Positions 1 through 10,363 of a stretch of DNA of 64,000 bases are shown piece by piece (the first letter of the stretch is position 1; each line of letters begins with the position of its first letter). The notes below the pieces were generated by a model, which was not told the origin of the DNA, ran no database searches, and saw nothing but the letters and a program-made list of their open reading frames with translations. The position numbers were made by a program, and so were the translations under genes. Origin of the DNA: Pararhizobium gei (GTDB taxonomy: Bacteria > Pseudomonadota > Alphaproteobacteria > Rhizobiales > Rhizobiaceae); contig NZ_CP119409.1 of NCBI RefSeq assembly GCF_029223885.1, positions 1,080,001 through 1,144,000 on the forward strand. The letters are read 5' to 3'.

Positions 1-1512
1 CCCTATGTCGCCTCTCTGGGCGTGGACGCAATCTGGATCTCGCCGTTCTTCACCTCGCCGATGAAGGATTTCGGCTATGACGTGTCGAACTACAAGGGCG
101 TCGATCCCATTTTCGGTCTGCTTGTCGATTTTGACGACCTGATCGCTGAGGCCCATCGTCTTGGCATCCGCGTCATGATCGACCTCGTGTTGTCGCACAC
201 GTCGGACCAGCATCCCTGGTTCGTGGAAAGCCGCTCAAGCCGTTTCAATCCCAAGGCCGACTGGTACGTCTGGTCGGACTCCAAGCCCGACGGAACGCCG
301 CCGAACAACTGGCTGTCGATCTTCGGCGGTTCGGCATGGCAGTGGGATCCGACGCGCCTGCAATATTACATGCACAATTTCCTGACGTCGCAGCCCGATC
401 TCAATCTGCACAATCCGGAGATTCAGGACGCGCTTCTTGCGGTCGAGCGCTTCTGGCTCGAACGCGGCGTCGACGGCTTCCGGCTGGACACGATCAACTT
501 CTATTTTCACGATCTGGAACTGCGCGACAACCCGGCGCTTGCCCCGGAACGCCGCAATGCCAACACCGCGCCGGCGGTGAACCCCTATAACTACCAGGAA
601 CATCTCTACGACAAGAACCGGCCGGAAAACCTCGCTTTCCTCAGGCGCTTCCGGGCCGTCATGGACGAGTTTCCGGCAATTGCGGCCGTTGGCGAGGTCG
701 GGGACAGCCAGATCGGTCTTGAAATCGCCGGGCAATATACCTCCGGCAACGACAAGATGCATATGTGCTACGCCTTCGAATTCCTGGCGCCCGATCCGCT
801 GACGCCGGCCGGCGTCGCCAAGGTGCTGCATGATTTCGCCCGCGCGGCACCCGAAGGCTGGGCCTGCTGGGCCTTTTCAAACCATGACGTGGTGCGCCAT
901 GTCAGCCGCTGGGGCTTCGACATCGCCGACCATGAGGCGCACGCAAAGTTTCTGGCAAGCCTGCTCATGACGCTGCGGGGGTCCGTCTGCATCTATCAGG
1001 GCGAAGAACTCGGGCTGACGGAAGCCGATCTGGCCTATGAAGATCTGCAGGATCCCTATGGCATCCAGTTCTGGCCGGACTTTAAGGGCCGTGACGGCTG
1101 CCGCACGCCCATGGTTTGGGATGACAAGTCGGTCAATGGCGGCTTCAGCGACGGCAGGCCCTGGCTGCCCGTGTCGCCGGACCATCTCGGCCGCGCGGTT
1201 TCGGTGCAGGAACAGGACCAGCGTTCGGTGCTGACCCATTATCGGCGCTTCCTGAACTTCCGAAAGCAATATCCGGCTTTCGCCAAGGGCGAGATCGAGT
1301 TTCGGCCCTACGAGGCGCCGGTTCTGGGCTATGAGCGCATCTTCGGCAATGAGACGATCCTGTGCCTGTTCAACATGAGCGGCGCACCGGTCACTGTCGA
1401 GCGGCCGATCGAGAGGCTCGAAGTCCTGGAAGGGCACGGGTTTGATTCGCATCTGGGCGACGACAGGATTTTCTTGCCGGCCTGGGGCGGCTTTTTTGCC
1501 CGCGTTGAATGA
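1..1512 (+). CDS. aglA: Alpha-glucosidase, GH13 family (5' end missing)
   Basis: Partial gene: the reading frame is open from base 1, so the true start lies upstream of the window; 503 codons remain. It is a GH13 glycoside hydrolase that cleaves alpha-glucosides such as sucrose, maltose and trehalose in the cytoplasm. Visible conserved regions are DAIWISPFFTSP, VMIDLVLSHTSDQHPWF, GVDGFRLDT (Asp nucleophile), AVGEVGD (Glu acid/base) and FSNHDVVRH (transition-state His-Asp). An ABC-importer ATPase follows 52 bp downstream on the same strand, matching the aglEFGAK order of rhizobia. Family assignment is certain; the symbol is from gene order and family. Confidence 0.93.
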   Translation, partial: PYVASLGVDAIWISPFFTSPMKDFGYDVSNYKGVDPIFGLLVDFDDLIAEAHRLGIRVMIDLVLSHTSDQHPWFVESRSSRFNPKADWYVWSDSKPDGTPPNNWLSIFGGSAWQWDPTRLQYYMHNFLTSQPDLNLHNPEIQDALLAVERFWLERGVDGFRLDTINFYFHDLELRDNPALAPERRNANTAPAVNPYNYQEHLYDKNRPENLAFLRRFRAVMDEFPAIAAVGEVGDSQIGLEIAGQYTSGNDKMHMCYAFEFLAPDPLTPAGVAKVLHDFARAAPEGWACWAFSNHDVVRHVSRWGFDIADHEAHAKFLASLLMTLRGSVCIYQGEELGLTEADLAYEDLQDPYGIQFWPDFKGRDGCRTPMVWDDKSVNGGFSDGRPWLPVSPDHLGRAVSVQEQDQRSVLTHYRRFLNFRKQYPAFAKGEIEFRPYEAPVLGYERIFGNETILCLFNMSGAPVTVERPIERLEVLEGHGFDSHLGDDRIFLPAWGGFFARVE

Positions 1513-1564
1513 TTGGATGAGCCCGCGCGGGCTCACGGAATGAGAAAATGAAGGGGAGGGCGAC

Positions 1565-2653
1565 ATGACAGGTCTGCAGCTAAAGAATATCCGCAAGTCC
1601 TATGGCGCGGTCGATGTCATCCACGGCATCGACCTGGAGATCAAGCAGGGCGAATTCGTGGTTTTCGTCGGTCCTTCAGGCTGCGGCAAGTCCACGCTGC
1701 TGCGCATGATCGCCGGGCTTGAGGAGATTTCCGGGGGCGAAATGTTCATCGAGGATCGCCTCGTCAACGATGTGCCGCCGTCGCAGCGCGGCATTGCCAT
1801 GGTCTTCCAGTCCTACGCGCTCTATCCGCACATGACCGTCTACGACAACATGGCCTTCGGCATGCGCATCGCCAAGGAATCCAAGGAGGAGATCGACCGC
1901 CGCGTCCGCTCCGCCGCCGACATCCTGCAACTCACCCAATATCTCGACCGGTTGCCCAAGGCACTGTCCGGCGGCCAGCGCCAGCGCGTCGCCATCGGCC
2001 GCGCCATCTGCCGCAACCCACGGGTCTTCCTCTTCGACGAACCGCTGTCGAACCTTGATGCCGCGCTGCGTGTTGCGACCCGCATCGAGATCGCCAAGCT
2101 CAGCGAATCCATGGCCGACACGACGATGGTCTATGTGACGCATGACCAGGTCGAGGCCATGACACTGGCCGACCGCATCGTCGTTCTGTCGGCAGGGCAC
2201 ATCGAGCAGGTCGGTCCGCCACTGGAACTCTATGAGCGCCCGGCCAATCTCTTCGTAGCCCGCTTCATCGGTTCCCCGGCCATGAACATCATTCCCGCGA
2301 AAATCGTTGGAACGGGCGCTCAAACTGCGGTCGAACTGACGGGCGGCACCCGCGATGTTCTGGATATCCAGACGGCAGCCACGGAAAATGGCAAGACGGC
2401 CAGCTTCGGCGTCCGCCCGGAGGATCTGCGCGTTTCCACTGGCGAGGATTTCCTGTTCGAGGGAACGGTGTCGATCATAGAGGCCCTCGGCGAAGTCACG
2501 TTGCTTTATATCGAGGGTCTGGTCGCCAACGAGCCGATCATCGCCAAGATTCCCGGCATTCTCAGCATCGAGCGCGGCCAGAAGGTACGGTTCACGGCCG
2601 ACAGGGCGAAGTTGCACCTGTTCGACAGCGAGGGGAAGACGTACCGGACTTGA
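1565..2653 (+). CDS. aglK: Alpha-glucoside ABC transporter ATP-binding protein
   Basis: 362-residue ABC ATPase of the carbohydrate-importer (MalK/UgpC) type. Walker A GPSGCGKSTLL (about residue 38), Q-loop region MVFQSYALYPHMT, signature LSGGQRQRVAIGRAI, Walker B VFLFDEPLSNLDA and the H-loop THDQVEAMTLADRI are intact, followed by a C-terminal TOBE/regulatory region of about 120 residues. A GGGGAGGGCGAC tract lies just before the ATG at 1565. It follows aglA and would energise uptake of alpha-glucosides through AglF/AglG, which must lie upstream of the window. Confidence 0.93.
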   Translation: MTGLQLKNIRKSYGAVDVIHGIDLEIKQGEFVVFVGPSGCGKSTLLRMIAGLEEISGGEMFIEDRLVNDVPPSQRGIAMVFQSYALYPHMTVYDNMAFGMRIAKESKEEIDRRVRSAADILQLTQYLDRLPKALSGGQRQRVAIGRAICRNPRVFLFDEPLSNLDAALRVATRIEIAKLSESMADTTMVYVTHDQVEAMTLADRIVVLSAGHIEQVGPPLELYERPANLFVARFIGSPAMNIIPAKIVGTGAQTAVELTGGTRDVLDIQTAATENGKTASFGVRPEDLRVSTGEDFLFEGTVSIIEALGEVTLLYIEGLVANEPIIAKIPGILSIERGQKVRFTADRAKLHLFDSEGKTYRT

Positions 2654-2790
2654 TCGGATTGGGCTTGAGATCGATCTGATCAGGCATTGTTGAGGCGGAT
2701 TTTCCCCATGCTGGCGTGACCATTCCACCCTCTGTTAACCACCTTTGGTTACAATTCAGAGCAGAGAAGCGGGGACTGAGGACCGAGACT

Positions 2791-3201
2791 ATGCGCAGCG
2801 CCGATGCTTTTGACCGTCCGACCTATCTCAGTCGCGAAGAGTCCTTCATGTATGATCGGGAAACACTTTTTCCGATGGAGGAGACGCGCAACGAGGCGCG
2901 GATCGAATATACCGAAAAAGGCATGCTGAACCTCTCGTCACGCCGTTGTCAGATTTTGCAGATATCGAAAAGCCGTGCGTTGATCGGCATCCTCACGCAG
3001 TTCAAGCTTCCGCAGACCTTCTACCTCGATATTCCCGGTGCCCGCATCGGAATGATCGGCTGCATCGTCCGGCGCGTCTACCCCAACGATACGATGGAGG
3101 CCCGGTTCCTGCGTCTCGTACCGGACGCCGATCTCAACCGGATTTTCGTTTACAGCACCCACCCGAACCACCGCAACCGCGTGCTCGACATCTATCGCTG
3201 A
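2791..3201 (+). CDS. PilZ-like domain protein
   Basis: Small protein of 136 residues if started at the ATG at 2791, which has GAGGA eight bases upstream; a longer frame from a GTG at 2716 lacks such a site. The C-terminal 90 residues (RRCQILQISKSRALIG, IGCIVRRVYPNDTMEARFL) resemble a small beta-barrel of the PilZ type found in many short rhizobial proteins, but the canonical c-di-GMP motif RxxxR plus D/NxSxxG is not clear, so ligand binding is doubtful. It stands alone between aglK and the convergent edd. Confidence 0.6.
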   Translation: MRSADAFDRPTYLSREESFMYDRETLFPMEETRNEARIEYTEKGMLNLSSRRCQILQISKSRALIGILTQFKLPQTFYLDIPGARIGMIGCIVRRVYPNDTMEARFLRLVPDADLNRIFVYSTHPNHRNRVLDIYR

Positions 3202-3246
3202 CCCTCGCGGCGGCGATGTCTATCTCGACACTGGCGGACGCGCACT

Positions 3247-5067
3247 TCAATGAAAGAACACACTCGCCCCATGCTCAGCCGCTCCGACGGCGGCGCGGAA
3301 AGGAGCGAACATTTCCCTGCCCATGCCGTACTCGTTGGCGGACAGATCGGCTTCGACCGGGGTGCGGCGGGCAAGCTCGGCGGGGTCGACCAGAAGTTCT
3401 ATCGTGCCGTGGATGGCATCGAGACGAATAAGATCGCCTTCTCGAATGAGGGCGATCGGCCCGCCATCCTTGGCCTCCGGCGTCATGTGGATGGCAGAGG
3501 GTACCTTGCCCGATGCGCCGGACATGCGGCCGTCGGTGACGAGGGCGACTGTCTGGCCGCGATCCTGGAGAATGCCGAGAACGGTGGTCAGCTTGTGCAG
3601 TTCCGGCATGCCGTTGGCCTTCGGTCCCTGGAAGCGCACGACGGCGATGAAGTCGCCTTCCAGCTTGCCGTCCTTGAAGGCGGACTGCAATTCCGACTGG
3701 TCGTGAAAGATCTTCGCCGGCGCCTGGATCACATGGCGCTCCGGCTTGACGGCCGAGATCTTGATGACGGCTTTGCCGAGATTGCCCGACAGCATCTTGA
3801 GCCCGCCCGTCGCCTGGAACGGATGCTCGACGGTCGACAGGACCTTCGGATCATGGCTCTGCTCTGGCGCGGGTTCGCGGTGCACGGTGCCGTTTACGCC
3901 GAGCTTCACGTCGATAGCATAGGCATCGAGGCCCTGGCCGAAGACGGTGCGCACGTCGTCATGCAACAGGCCCTTCTTGAGAAGCTGGCTGATCAGATAG
4001 CCCATGCCGCCCGCCGCGTGGAAATGGTTCACGTCAGCGAGACCGTTCGGATAGACGCGGGCGAGAAGCGGGATGATGTCGGACAGCTCCGAAATATCCT
4101 GCCAGGTGAGCACGATACCGGCTGCGCGGGCCATGGCGAGGAGATGCAGGGTGTGGTTGGTCGAGCCGCCGGTTGCATGCAGTCCGACGACGCCGTTGAC
4201 GATCGAGCGCTCGTCGATCATTTCACCGGCCGGCGTGAACTCATTGCCAAGCGCTGTGATGGCCAGCGCCCGCTTGGTCGCTTCCTTCGTCAGCGCGTCA
4301 CGCAACGGCGTGCCGGGATTGATGAAGGACGCCCCGGGCAGATGGAAGCCCATGATTTCCATCAGCATCTGGTTGGAATTGGCGGTGCCGTAGAAGGTGC
4401 AGGTGCCAGGGCCGTGATAGGACTTCGATTCCGCCTCCAGCAACTCGTCGCGGCCGATCTTGCCCTCGGCAAAGAGTTGGCGCACGCGCGACTTCTCGTC
4501 GTTCGGCAGGCCGGAGGTCATCGGGCCGGCAGGAATGAAGACAGCGGGAAGATGGCCGAATGTCATGGCGGCAATCATCAGGCCGGGGACGATCTTGTCG
4601 CAGACGCCGAGATAGACGGTGCTGTCGAACATGTTGTGCGACAAACCGATACCCGCCGCCATGGCGATCAGATCTCTGGAAAACAAGGACAATTCCATGC
4701 CGGGCTGGCCTTGGGTCACGCCGTCGCACATCGCTGGCACGGCGCCTGCCACCTGCGCCACGCCGCCCGCCTCATGGGCAGCCTCGCGGATAAGGGCTGG
4801 ATAGGTCTCGAACGGCTGATGCGCGGAGAGCATATCGTTGTAAGAGGTGATGATGCCGAGATTGGGCACCACATCGCCCGAAAGGGCGAGTTTCTCGGAG
4901 GGGGAACAGACCGCGAAGCCATGGGCGAGGTTGCCGCAGCCGAGAACCGAACGGTGCACACCTGTGGCGGTCGCCTTGCGGACACGGTGGAGATAGAGTT
5001 CGCGGGAGGGTTTCGAGCGCTCGACGATGCGGGCGGTGATGGCGGCGATGCGGGAATCGGCGGACAT
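3247..5067 (-). CDS. edd: 6-phosphogluconate dehydratase
   Basis: 606-residue dehydratase of the IlvD/Edd family, full length. It converts 6-phosphogluconate to KDPG in the Entner-Doudoroff pathway and carries an iron-sulfur cluster. Cysteine-containing motifs [17 protein letters not shown] and [16 protein letters not shown] are present, as is the C-terminal [19 protein letters not shown]. It is the last gene of a minus-strand zwf-pgl-edd run, 51 bp after pgl. The KDPG aldolase (eda) is not in the window. Confidence 0.97.
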   Translation of the reverse strand: MSADSRIAAITARIVERSKPSRELYLHRVRKATATGVHRSVLGCGNLAHGFAVCSPSEKLALSGDVVPNLGIITSYNDMLSAHQPFETYPALIREAAHEAGGVAQVAGAVPAMCDGVTQGQPGMELSLFSRDLIAMAAGIGLSHNMFDSTVYLGVCDKIVPGLMIAAMTFGHLPAVFIPAGPMTSGLPNDEKSRVRQLFAEGKIGRDELLEAESKSYHGPGTCTFYGTANSNQMLMEIMGFHLPGASFINPGTPLRDALTKEATKRALAITALGNEFTPAGEMIDERSIVNGVVGLHATGGSTNHTLHLLAMARAAGIVLTWQDISELSDIIPLLARVYPNGLADVNHFHAAGGMGYLISQLLKKGLLHDDVRTVFGQGLDAYAIDVKLGVNGTVHREPAPEQSHDPKVLSTVEHPFQATGGLKMLSGNLGKAVIKISAVKPERHVIQAPAKIFHDQSELQSAFKDGKLEGDFIAVVRFQGPKANGMPELHKLTTVLGILQDRGQTVALVTDGRMSGASGKVPSAIHMTPEAKDGGPIALIREGDLIRLDAIHGTIELLVDPAELARRTPVEADLSANEYGMGREMFAPFRAAVGAAEHGASVFFH

Positions 5068-5118
5068 GGCTATCCTGTTCCGGGGTCTCGTGACCCCTTG
5101 AGTTCAGCGTGTTTGCGA

Positions 5119-5850
5119 TCATCCGGGTCTTTTGACGACCGGATCGGGCGTCAGGGGGGCCCAGTAAATCTGCAGCGGTGACGAGGTCCTGCGCAACATC
5201 GCCCGGATCGGCATCTCCGTCTCGTCGCCCGGTGCTTCAGCCTTGGCAAGAACGTCCCTCTTGGCGGTCCCTTCGATATGAAGAACCAGAAGTCCGGCAT
5301 CCTCAAGGCTTGAGAATGTAAATGTCAGACGCGGCTCGCCGGCACCATCAGCCTCCATCGTCATTATGCCGCGTGGCGTCTTCGGATCAAGCGCTTCCAA
5401 AAGGCGCGATCCGCCCGGAAAGAACGATGCCGTGTGCCCGTCGCCGCCCATGCCGAGAATGGCGACGTCGAAAGGCGTGCCGATGCAGGCCATCTGCTTC
5501 GTCGCGGTCGCTGCGGCTTCCTCCGCCGTCGGCGTCGGATAATAGAGCGGCTGGAAGGCCGCCGCGGAAGCGGCAGCGGTCAGAAGGTTATCCCGGACAA
5601 GCTTCTCGTTCGAGCGGTCGCTGTCCGGCTCGACGAACCGCTCATCGACAAGCGTCACCATTACCTTTGGCCAGTCGATCGGCCGGGCGGAAAGAGCCTT
5701 GAAGAAAGCCTTGGGTGTCGAGCCTCCGGATACGGCGATCGTCGCTTTGCCGCGCACCGCAATCGCCGTGGTCAGGGCCGATGCGACGGCATCGGCCAGA
5801 CCTTCAGCAAGCGCTGCGCCAGTGTCGAAAACATGCATCGCGGCTGCCAT
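5119..5850 (-). CDS. pgl: 6-phosphogluconolactonase
   Basis: Hydrolyses 6-phosphogluconolactone. Motifs ISVSGGSTPKAFFKAL, VTLVDERFV and ILGMGGDGHTASFFPG are those of the NagB/Pgl family. The frame stays open into zwf, but the start chosen is the ATG at 5850 (MAAAMHVFDTG, 243 residues), which follows zwf by 11 bp and has GAAGGACGAGGA upstream. The tight spacing indicates co-transcription with zwf. Confidence 0.95.
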   Translation of the reverse strand: MAAAMHVFDTGAALAEGLADAVASALTTAIAVRGKATIAVSGGSTPKAFFKALSARPIDWPKVMVTLVDERFVEPDSDRSNEKLVRDNLLTAAASAAAFQPLYYPTPTAEEAAATATKQMACIGTPFDVAILGMGGDGHTASFFPGGSRLLEALDPKTPRGIMTMEADGAGEPRLTFTFSSLEDAGLLVLHIEGTAKRDVLAKAEAPGDETEMPIRAMLRRTSSPLQIYWAPLTPDPVVKRPG

Positions 5851-5861
5851 TTCCTCGTCCT

Positions 5862-7337
5862 TCAGATAACTTCGTGCCAGGTCCGGCCGTCGCGCTCGAT
5901 CAGTGCGATCGCCTGACTGGGCCCCCAGGTACCGGCGGTATAGGGCTGAACCATCTGGCTGACGGCGTCCCAGCTTTTGAGAATGGGATCGACCCATTTC
6001 CAGGCCGCCTCGACCTCGTCGCGGCGCATGAACAGCGTCTGGTTGTTGCGTACCACGTCGAGCAACAGCCGCTCATAGGCGTCGGCGCTGCGGGCATTGA
6101 AGGCCTCCGCGAAGGTCATGTCGAGCGACACGTTGCGCAGGCGCATCCCGCCCGGGCCCGGATCCTTGATCATCAGCGACTGCTTGACACCTTCGTCCGG
6201 CTGGAGGCGGATGATCAACTGGTTGGCTGCGATGCGGCCGGCGGCATCGTCGAAGATAGAATGCGGAATGGGTTTGAAGGCGACGACGATTTCCGACATG
6301 CGGCCCGCCATGCGCTTGCCGGTGCGGATGTAGAAGGGCACGCCCGCCCAGCGCCAGTTGCCGATCTCGGCCTTGATCGCGACGAAGGTTTCCGTGTTGG
6401 AAACGCCACCTTCGAGCTCTTCCAGATAGCCCTTCACCGGACCGCCGGCAGAGGCGCCGGCCTTGTACTGGCCGCGCACCGTCAGTTTTTCGACATTGCC
6501 CGGGTTGATGGGCTTCAGAGCCCTTAGAACCTTGAGCTTTTCGTCGCGCACGGCTTCCGCGTTCATCGACGGCGGCACTTCCATGGCGACCAGGCAGAGC
6601 AGCTGCAGGATGTGGTTCTGCACCATGTCGCGTAGCGCACCGGCCTTGTCGTAATAGCCGGCGCGGCTCTCCAGGCCGACGGATTCGGCCACCGTGATCT
6701 GCACGTGGTCGATATACTGCGCGTTCCAGAGCGGCTCGTAGAGTGTGTTGGCAAACCGCAGAGCCATCAGGTTCTGAACCGTTTCCTTGCCGAGATAATG
6801 GTCGATGCGGAAGATCTGCTCTTCCTTGAAGACCTTGCCGATCGTGTCGTTAAGCTCGAGCGCGGACGCCAGATCGCGGCCGATCGGCTTTTCGACGACG
6901 ATGCGCGTCATCTTGGTGATCAGCTTGTGATCCCGGATCTTTTCCGAGATGTCGCCGAAGATGGCCGGAGCGACGGCGAGATAGAAGGCGCGGACACGGT
7001 CCTTGTTTTCGTCCAAAAGCTGCTTCAGCTTGTCCCAGCCCTGATCTGACTTCGCATCGACGGGAACATAGAAAATCCGGTCGGTGAAAATCTTCACTTG
7101 GGCTTCGTCATACTCACCGGGCTTCAAATGCTCCTTGAGGGCATCCGCCGCGAATTTGCGGTAATCCTCGTGTGTCAGCGTGCTGCGGGACGCACCGATG
7201 ATCCGTGTGGGATCGGTGAGCTGACCATCCAGCTGGCGATGATAAAGCGCGGGAAGCAATTTCCGCTCCGCAAGGTCGCCGGTGCCCCCGAAAACCACAT
7301 AATCGAAAGGCTCGACAGGAATGATCTGGCTGCTCAT
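5862..7337 (-). CDS. zwf: Glucose-6-phosphate 1-dehydrogenase
   Basis: 491 residues, full length. First enzyme of the Entner-Doudoroff and pentose-phosphate branches; oxidises glucose-6-phosphate with NAD(P)+. The N-terminal Rossmann motif reads FGGTGDLAERKLLPALY and the active-site segment RIDHYLGKETVQNLMALRF is perfect. It is the promoter-proximal gene of zwf-pgl-edd. The 130-bp upstream gap contains AACGG and CCGTT as a short inverted repeat at about 7356-7372, a possible operator that I cannot assign to a regulator. Confidence 0.97.
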   Translation of the reverse strand: MSSQIIPVEPFDYVVFGGTGDLAERKLLPALYHRQLDGQLTDPTRIIGASRSTLTHEDYRKFAADALKEHLKPGEYDEAQVKIFTDRIFYVPVDAKSDQGWDKLKQLLDENKDRVRAFYLAVAPAIFGDISEKIRDHKLITKMTRIVVEKPIGRDLASALELNDTIGKVFKEEQIFRIDHYLGKETVQNLMALRFANTLYEPLWNAQYIDHVQITVAESVGLESRAGYYDKAGALRDMVQNHILQLLCLVAMEVPPSMNAEAVRDEKLKVLRALKPINPGNVEKLTVRGQYKAGASAGGPVKGYLEELEGGVSNTETFVAIKAEIGNWRWAGVPFYIRTGKRMAGRMSEIVVAFKPIPHSIFDDAAGRIAANQLIIRLQPDEGVKQSLMIKDPGPGGMRLRNVSLDMTFAEAFNARSADAYERLLLDVVRNNQTLFMRRDEVEAAWKWVDPILKSWDAVSQMVQPYTAGTWGPSQAIALIERDGRTWHEVI

Positions 7338-7467
7338 CAGAAATCTCTATCTTCAACGGTTAGAGGCCGTTCTAATCTAATCGATTTAAAAAGGCCAGAG
7401 TGCGGTGCGATAAAAGTCATTTTATAGACGTGCCCGCCGCCAAGGGATAGCCTCTCTTCTGTGTTTC

Positions 7468-8760
7468 TCAGAAGCGGTCGCGCAGCGCGTACCAACTGAG
7501 GGCAAGGAACAGCAAAGCCGGGCGGAACCGGGCGCCGCCGGGAAAAGCCGGGATGTTCAGGTCGCGGAAAAGATCGAGATCGGAGCGGTTGCCGGTGATA
7601 AGCTGGGCATAGAGCTTGCCGCAGTAGTTCGACAGCATCACGCCATGGCCGGAATAGCCGCCGATCGAGGTGACGCCGGGCATGACCTCGCGCACGAAAG
7701 GCTGGCGCGGCAGCGTAATGCCGACGGAACCGCCCCAGGCATGGGTCATTTCGACAGTGGCAAGCGATGGATAGATTTCGCTGATCTGCCGGCGGATATG
7801 ATCGGAAATATCCCGGGGATTGTCCGCCGTATAAGCTTCACGACCGCCGAACAGCAGACGTCCGTCCTTCGACTTGCGGAAGTAGCGCACGACGAAGCGG
7901 GAATCCGCGACAGCCTCGCCATCCGGCAGAATTGCTGGGAAATCGGAAAGAATCCGGGTCGCTCCAATGAAGGATCGGATCGGCATTACATGCCGCGCGG
8001 TCACCGGTTCGAGATCACCGATATAGGCGTTGCAGGCGATCAACGCGCGCTCGGCGCGGATCGTACCCCGGTTTGTTTCGATGACAATCCGGCCACCGGT
8101 ACGATTGATCTTAAGGGCTCGGGTCTGCTCGTGCAATGCAGCGCCAGCAAGCGCCGCCTGCCTGGCAAGTCCGACGAGCAATTTCATCGGCTGGATATGG
8201 CCGGTTCCGGTGTCGCGGATACCGAACAGGTAGCGGGTGGAACCGAGCCGTGAGACGATTTCCTCAAGCTCCATGAAGCTCTGGTGCGGATAGCCGTAGC
8301 GTGTCGCGGCGATCTCGACGCTGTTGCGATAGTCCTTCTCGTAGCTCTTTTTGTGCGAGACGTTGAGCTGACCGGGCACATATTCGATATCTATGTCGTG
8401 GGTCGTGGCAAAGTCGAGAAGATAGGCCTTGGCGTCCTCTGCGAGATCGAACAACGCTTTCGAGCGTTCGAAGCCGAGTGTGTGTTCCAGGTCTTCGGGA
8501 GACCAGCGCTGGCCGGTGCCGAGCTGCCCGCCATTGCGGCCCGAGGCGCCGTCGCCGAAGCGGCAGGCATCGATCAGCGTCACGCCCACCCCTGCTAGAG
8601 CCAGATTATAAGCGGCCTGTAGGCCCGTGAAACCGCCGCCGATGATTGCCACATCGGTATCGGTAGAACCTGACAGCGGCACATAGTCGGGCCTCTCCGT
8701 CATCATGTCTTCGTACCAGGAAACTCCCGGCGAGATAGGGCTTTGCCAGGGCATGGCCAT
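7468..8760 (-). CDS. puuB: FAD-dependent amine oxidase, gamma-glutamylputrescine oxidase type
   Basis: About 430-residue DAO-family flavoprotein. The FAD-binding dinucleotide fold is VAIIGGGFTGLQAAYNLA near residue 40, and the C-terminal GVTSIGGYSGHGVMLSN is typical of the PuuB/OrdL branch. Starts at 8760 and 8754 are both possible; AAGGTG fits the second better. The neighbour immediately upstream is a PuuA-like glutamine synthetase, which supports oxidation of gamma-glutamylputrescine. Substrate is inferred from this pairing, and a related amine is possible. Confidence 0.82.
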   Translation of the reverse strand: MAMPWQSPISPGVSWYEDMMTERPDYVPLSGSTDTDVAIIGGGFTGLQAAYNLALAGVGVTLIDACRFGDGASGRNGGQLGTGQRWSPEDLEHTLGFERSKALFDLAEDAKAYLLDFATTHDIDIEYVPGQLNVSHKKSYEKDYRNSVEIAATRYGYPHQSFMELEEIVSRLGSTRYLFGIRDTGTGHIQPMKLLVGLARQAALAGAALHEQTRALKINRTGGRIVIETNRGTIRAERALIACNAYIGDLEPVTARHVMPIRSFIGATRILSDFPAILPDGEAVADSRFVVRYFRKSKDGRLLFGGREAYTADNPRDISDHIRRQISEIYPSLATVEMTHAWGGSVGITLPRQPFVREVMPGVTSIGGYSGHGVMLSNYCGKLYAQLITGNRSDLDLFRDLNIPAFPGGARFRPALLFLALSWYALRDRF

Positions 8761-8771
8761 CACCTTTCGGG

Positions 8772-10205
8772 TCAGACGTTGAGAAGCAGATATTCGCGTT
8801 CCCAGGGACTGATCACCTGCATGAAGGTCTCGAACTCGCCGCGCTTCACGCCGGCATAGATGGCGATGAATTCCGGACTGAAGACCTCGGCGAAGCGCGG
8901 CTCGGCTTCCAGCAGCGACACAGCCTCCAGCAGTCCTCGGGGCAGGTCGATCGTGCCACCATTGACGGTGTCGTCCGAGGGGGCGGACGGTTCCAGTGCC
9001 TCCACGATACCGAGATAGCCGCAGCCGAGCGAGGCCGCGAGCGCAAGGTAGGGGTTGGCATCCGAACTTGGCAGCCGGTTCTCGACCCGCCGTGCGACGG
9101 GTTCGGAAACCGGAACACGGAACGCCGTGGTGCGGTTGTCGTAACCCCAGGCATTGTTGACCGGCGCCGACATGTCCGGCGTCAGGCGGCGGTAGGAATT
9201 CACATAGGGCGCCATCATCGACAGCGCCTTCGGAACGTATTTCTGCATGCCGCCGATGAAGGAGAAGAATTCCTTGGAGGCCGAACCGTCGGCATTGGAA
9301 AACAGGTTCCGCCCCGTGTTGATCTCGATCAGCGACTGGTGGATATGCATGGCCGAGCCTGCCTGTCCCTGCATGGGCTTGGCCATGAAAGTGGCATAAA
9401 TTCCGTGCTTCAGCGCCGCTTCGCGGATCGTCCGTTTGAACATGAACACCTGATCGGCCAGTTCGATCGGGTCGCCGTGGCGCAGGTTGATCTCGAGCTG
9501 CGCCGGACCTTCCTCGTGGATCAGCGTATCGATCTCGAGACCCTGCTTTTCAGAGAAATGATAGATGTCGTCGATCAGCTCGTCGAATTCGTTGACGCCG
9601 GCGATCGAGTAGCCCTGGCCTCCCTGGATCGCTCGGCCCGAACGGCCCTTCGGCGGATGCAGCGGATAATCCGGATCCTCGTTCTTGGCGACGAGATAGA
9701 ACTCGATCTCCGGTGCCACCACCGGCATCCAGCCCTTCAGCCGGTAGAGTTCGAGGACATGCTTCAGCACGTTTCGCGGTGTGTAGGGAACCTGTTCGCC
9801 TTGCGAGCCCGCGATGTCGCAGATCACCTGCGCCGTCGGATCGCTTTCCCAGGGAACGATGGAGAGGGTCGAAAGATCGGGAACCAGCTTGATATCGCTG
9901 TCGCGGCTGTCATAGCGGAAATTGCCGGTTTCCTCCGGATACTCGCCGGAAATCGTGTGGCGATAAATCGCGGAGGGAAGTGCGAGCGACGTGTTGGAGG
10001 TGAATTTCGAAGACGGCATCATCTTGCCGCGCGGCACGCCGGCTATATCGGGGGTGATGCATTCGATATCTTCGATACCCCGGACCTTGAGCCAGTCGGC
10101 GGCTTCCTTCCACGTCTTGACCCCTCGAGGGGCTTCCAATGCTGCAGGTATTTTTGGAGGTCTGCTCTTCGTTATTTTTTGGGTAACGCTTCTTCTGGCA
10201 GGCAT
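8772..10205 (-). CDS. puuA: Glutamine synthetase family protein, gamma-glutamylputrescine synthetase type
   Basis: 477-residue member of the glutamine synthetase superfamily. Conserved elements: VAPEIEFYLV, QAGSAMHIHQSL, the RRLTPDMSAPVNNAWGYDNR region and RVENRLPSSDANPYLALAA. The N-terminal extension and motif spelling match the PuuA-like subgroup that ligates glutamate to putrescine or other amines rather than housekeeping GlnA. It sits 11 bp upstream of the PuuB-like oxidase on the same strand, and a polyamine importer (20.3-24.4 kb) lies in the same region. Confidence 0.85.
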   Translation of the reverse strand: MPARRSVTQKITKSRPPKIPAALEAPRGVKTWKEAADWLKVRGIEDIECITPDIAGVPRGKMMPSSKFTSNTSLALPSAIYRHTISGEYPEETGNFRYDSRDSDIKLVPDLSTLSIVPWESDPTAQVICDIAGSQGEQVPYTPRNVLKHVLELYRLKGWMPVVAPEIEFYLVAKNEDPDYPLHPPKGRSGRAIQGGQGYSIAGVNEFDELIDDIYHFSEKQGLEIDTLIHEEGPAQLEINLRHGDPIELADQVFMFKRTIREAALKHGIYATFMAKPMQGQAGSAMHIHQSLIEINTGRNLFSNADGSASKEFFSFIGGMQKYVPKALSMMAPYVNSYRRLTPDMSAPVNNAWGYDNRTTAFRVPVSEPVARRVENRLPSSDANPYLALAASLGCGYLGIVEALEPSAPSDDTVNGGTIDLPRGLLEAVSLLEAEPRFAEVFSPEFIAIYAGVKRGEFETFMQVISPWEREYLLLNV

Positions 10206-10363
10206 AAATCACCGGTTTTGGGTTCGGATGGCGGCCATCATAGCCGGAGTTTGACAATTGGCTAGGCGCAGCCTGGCACTTTTGCGCCGTGTCCGTCCAT
10301 TTCTCTTCGGCGATTGACAAGCAAGGCTGCTGCTAGGAAAGGAGGGAGAAACGGGATTTTGAC

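Noticed and set aside
3250..5181. 643-codon plus-strand open frame
   Set aside because: It lies entirely antisense to edd, whose protein matches its family over its full length; long antisense frames are expected at this GC content.
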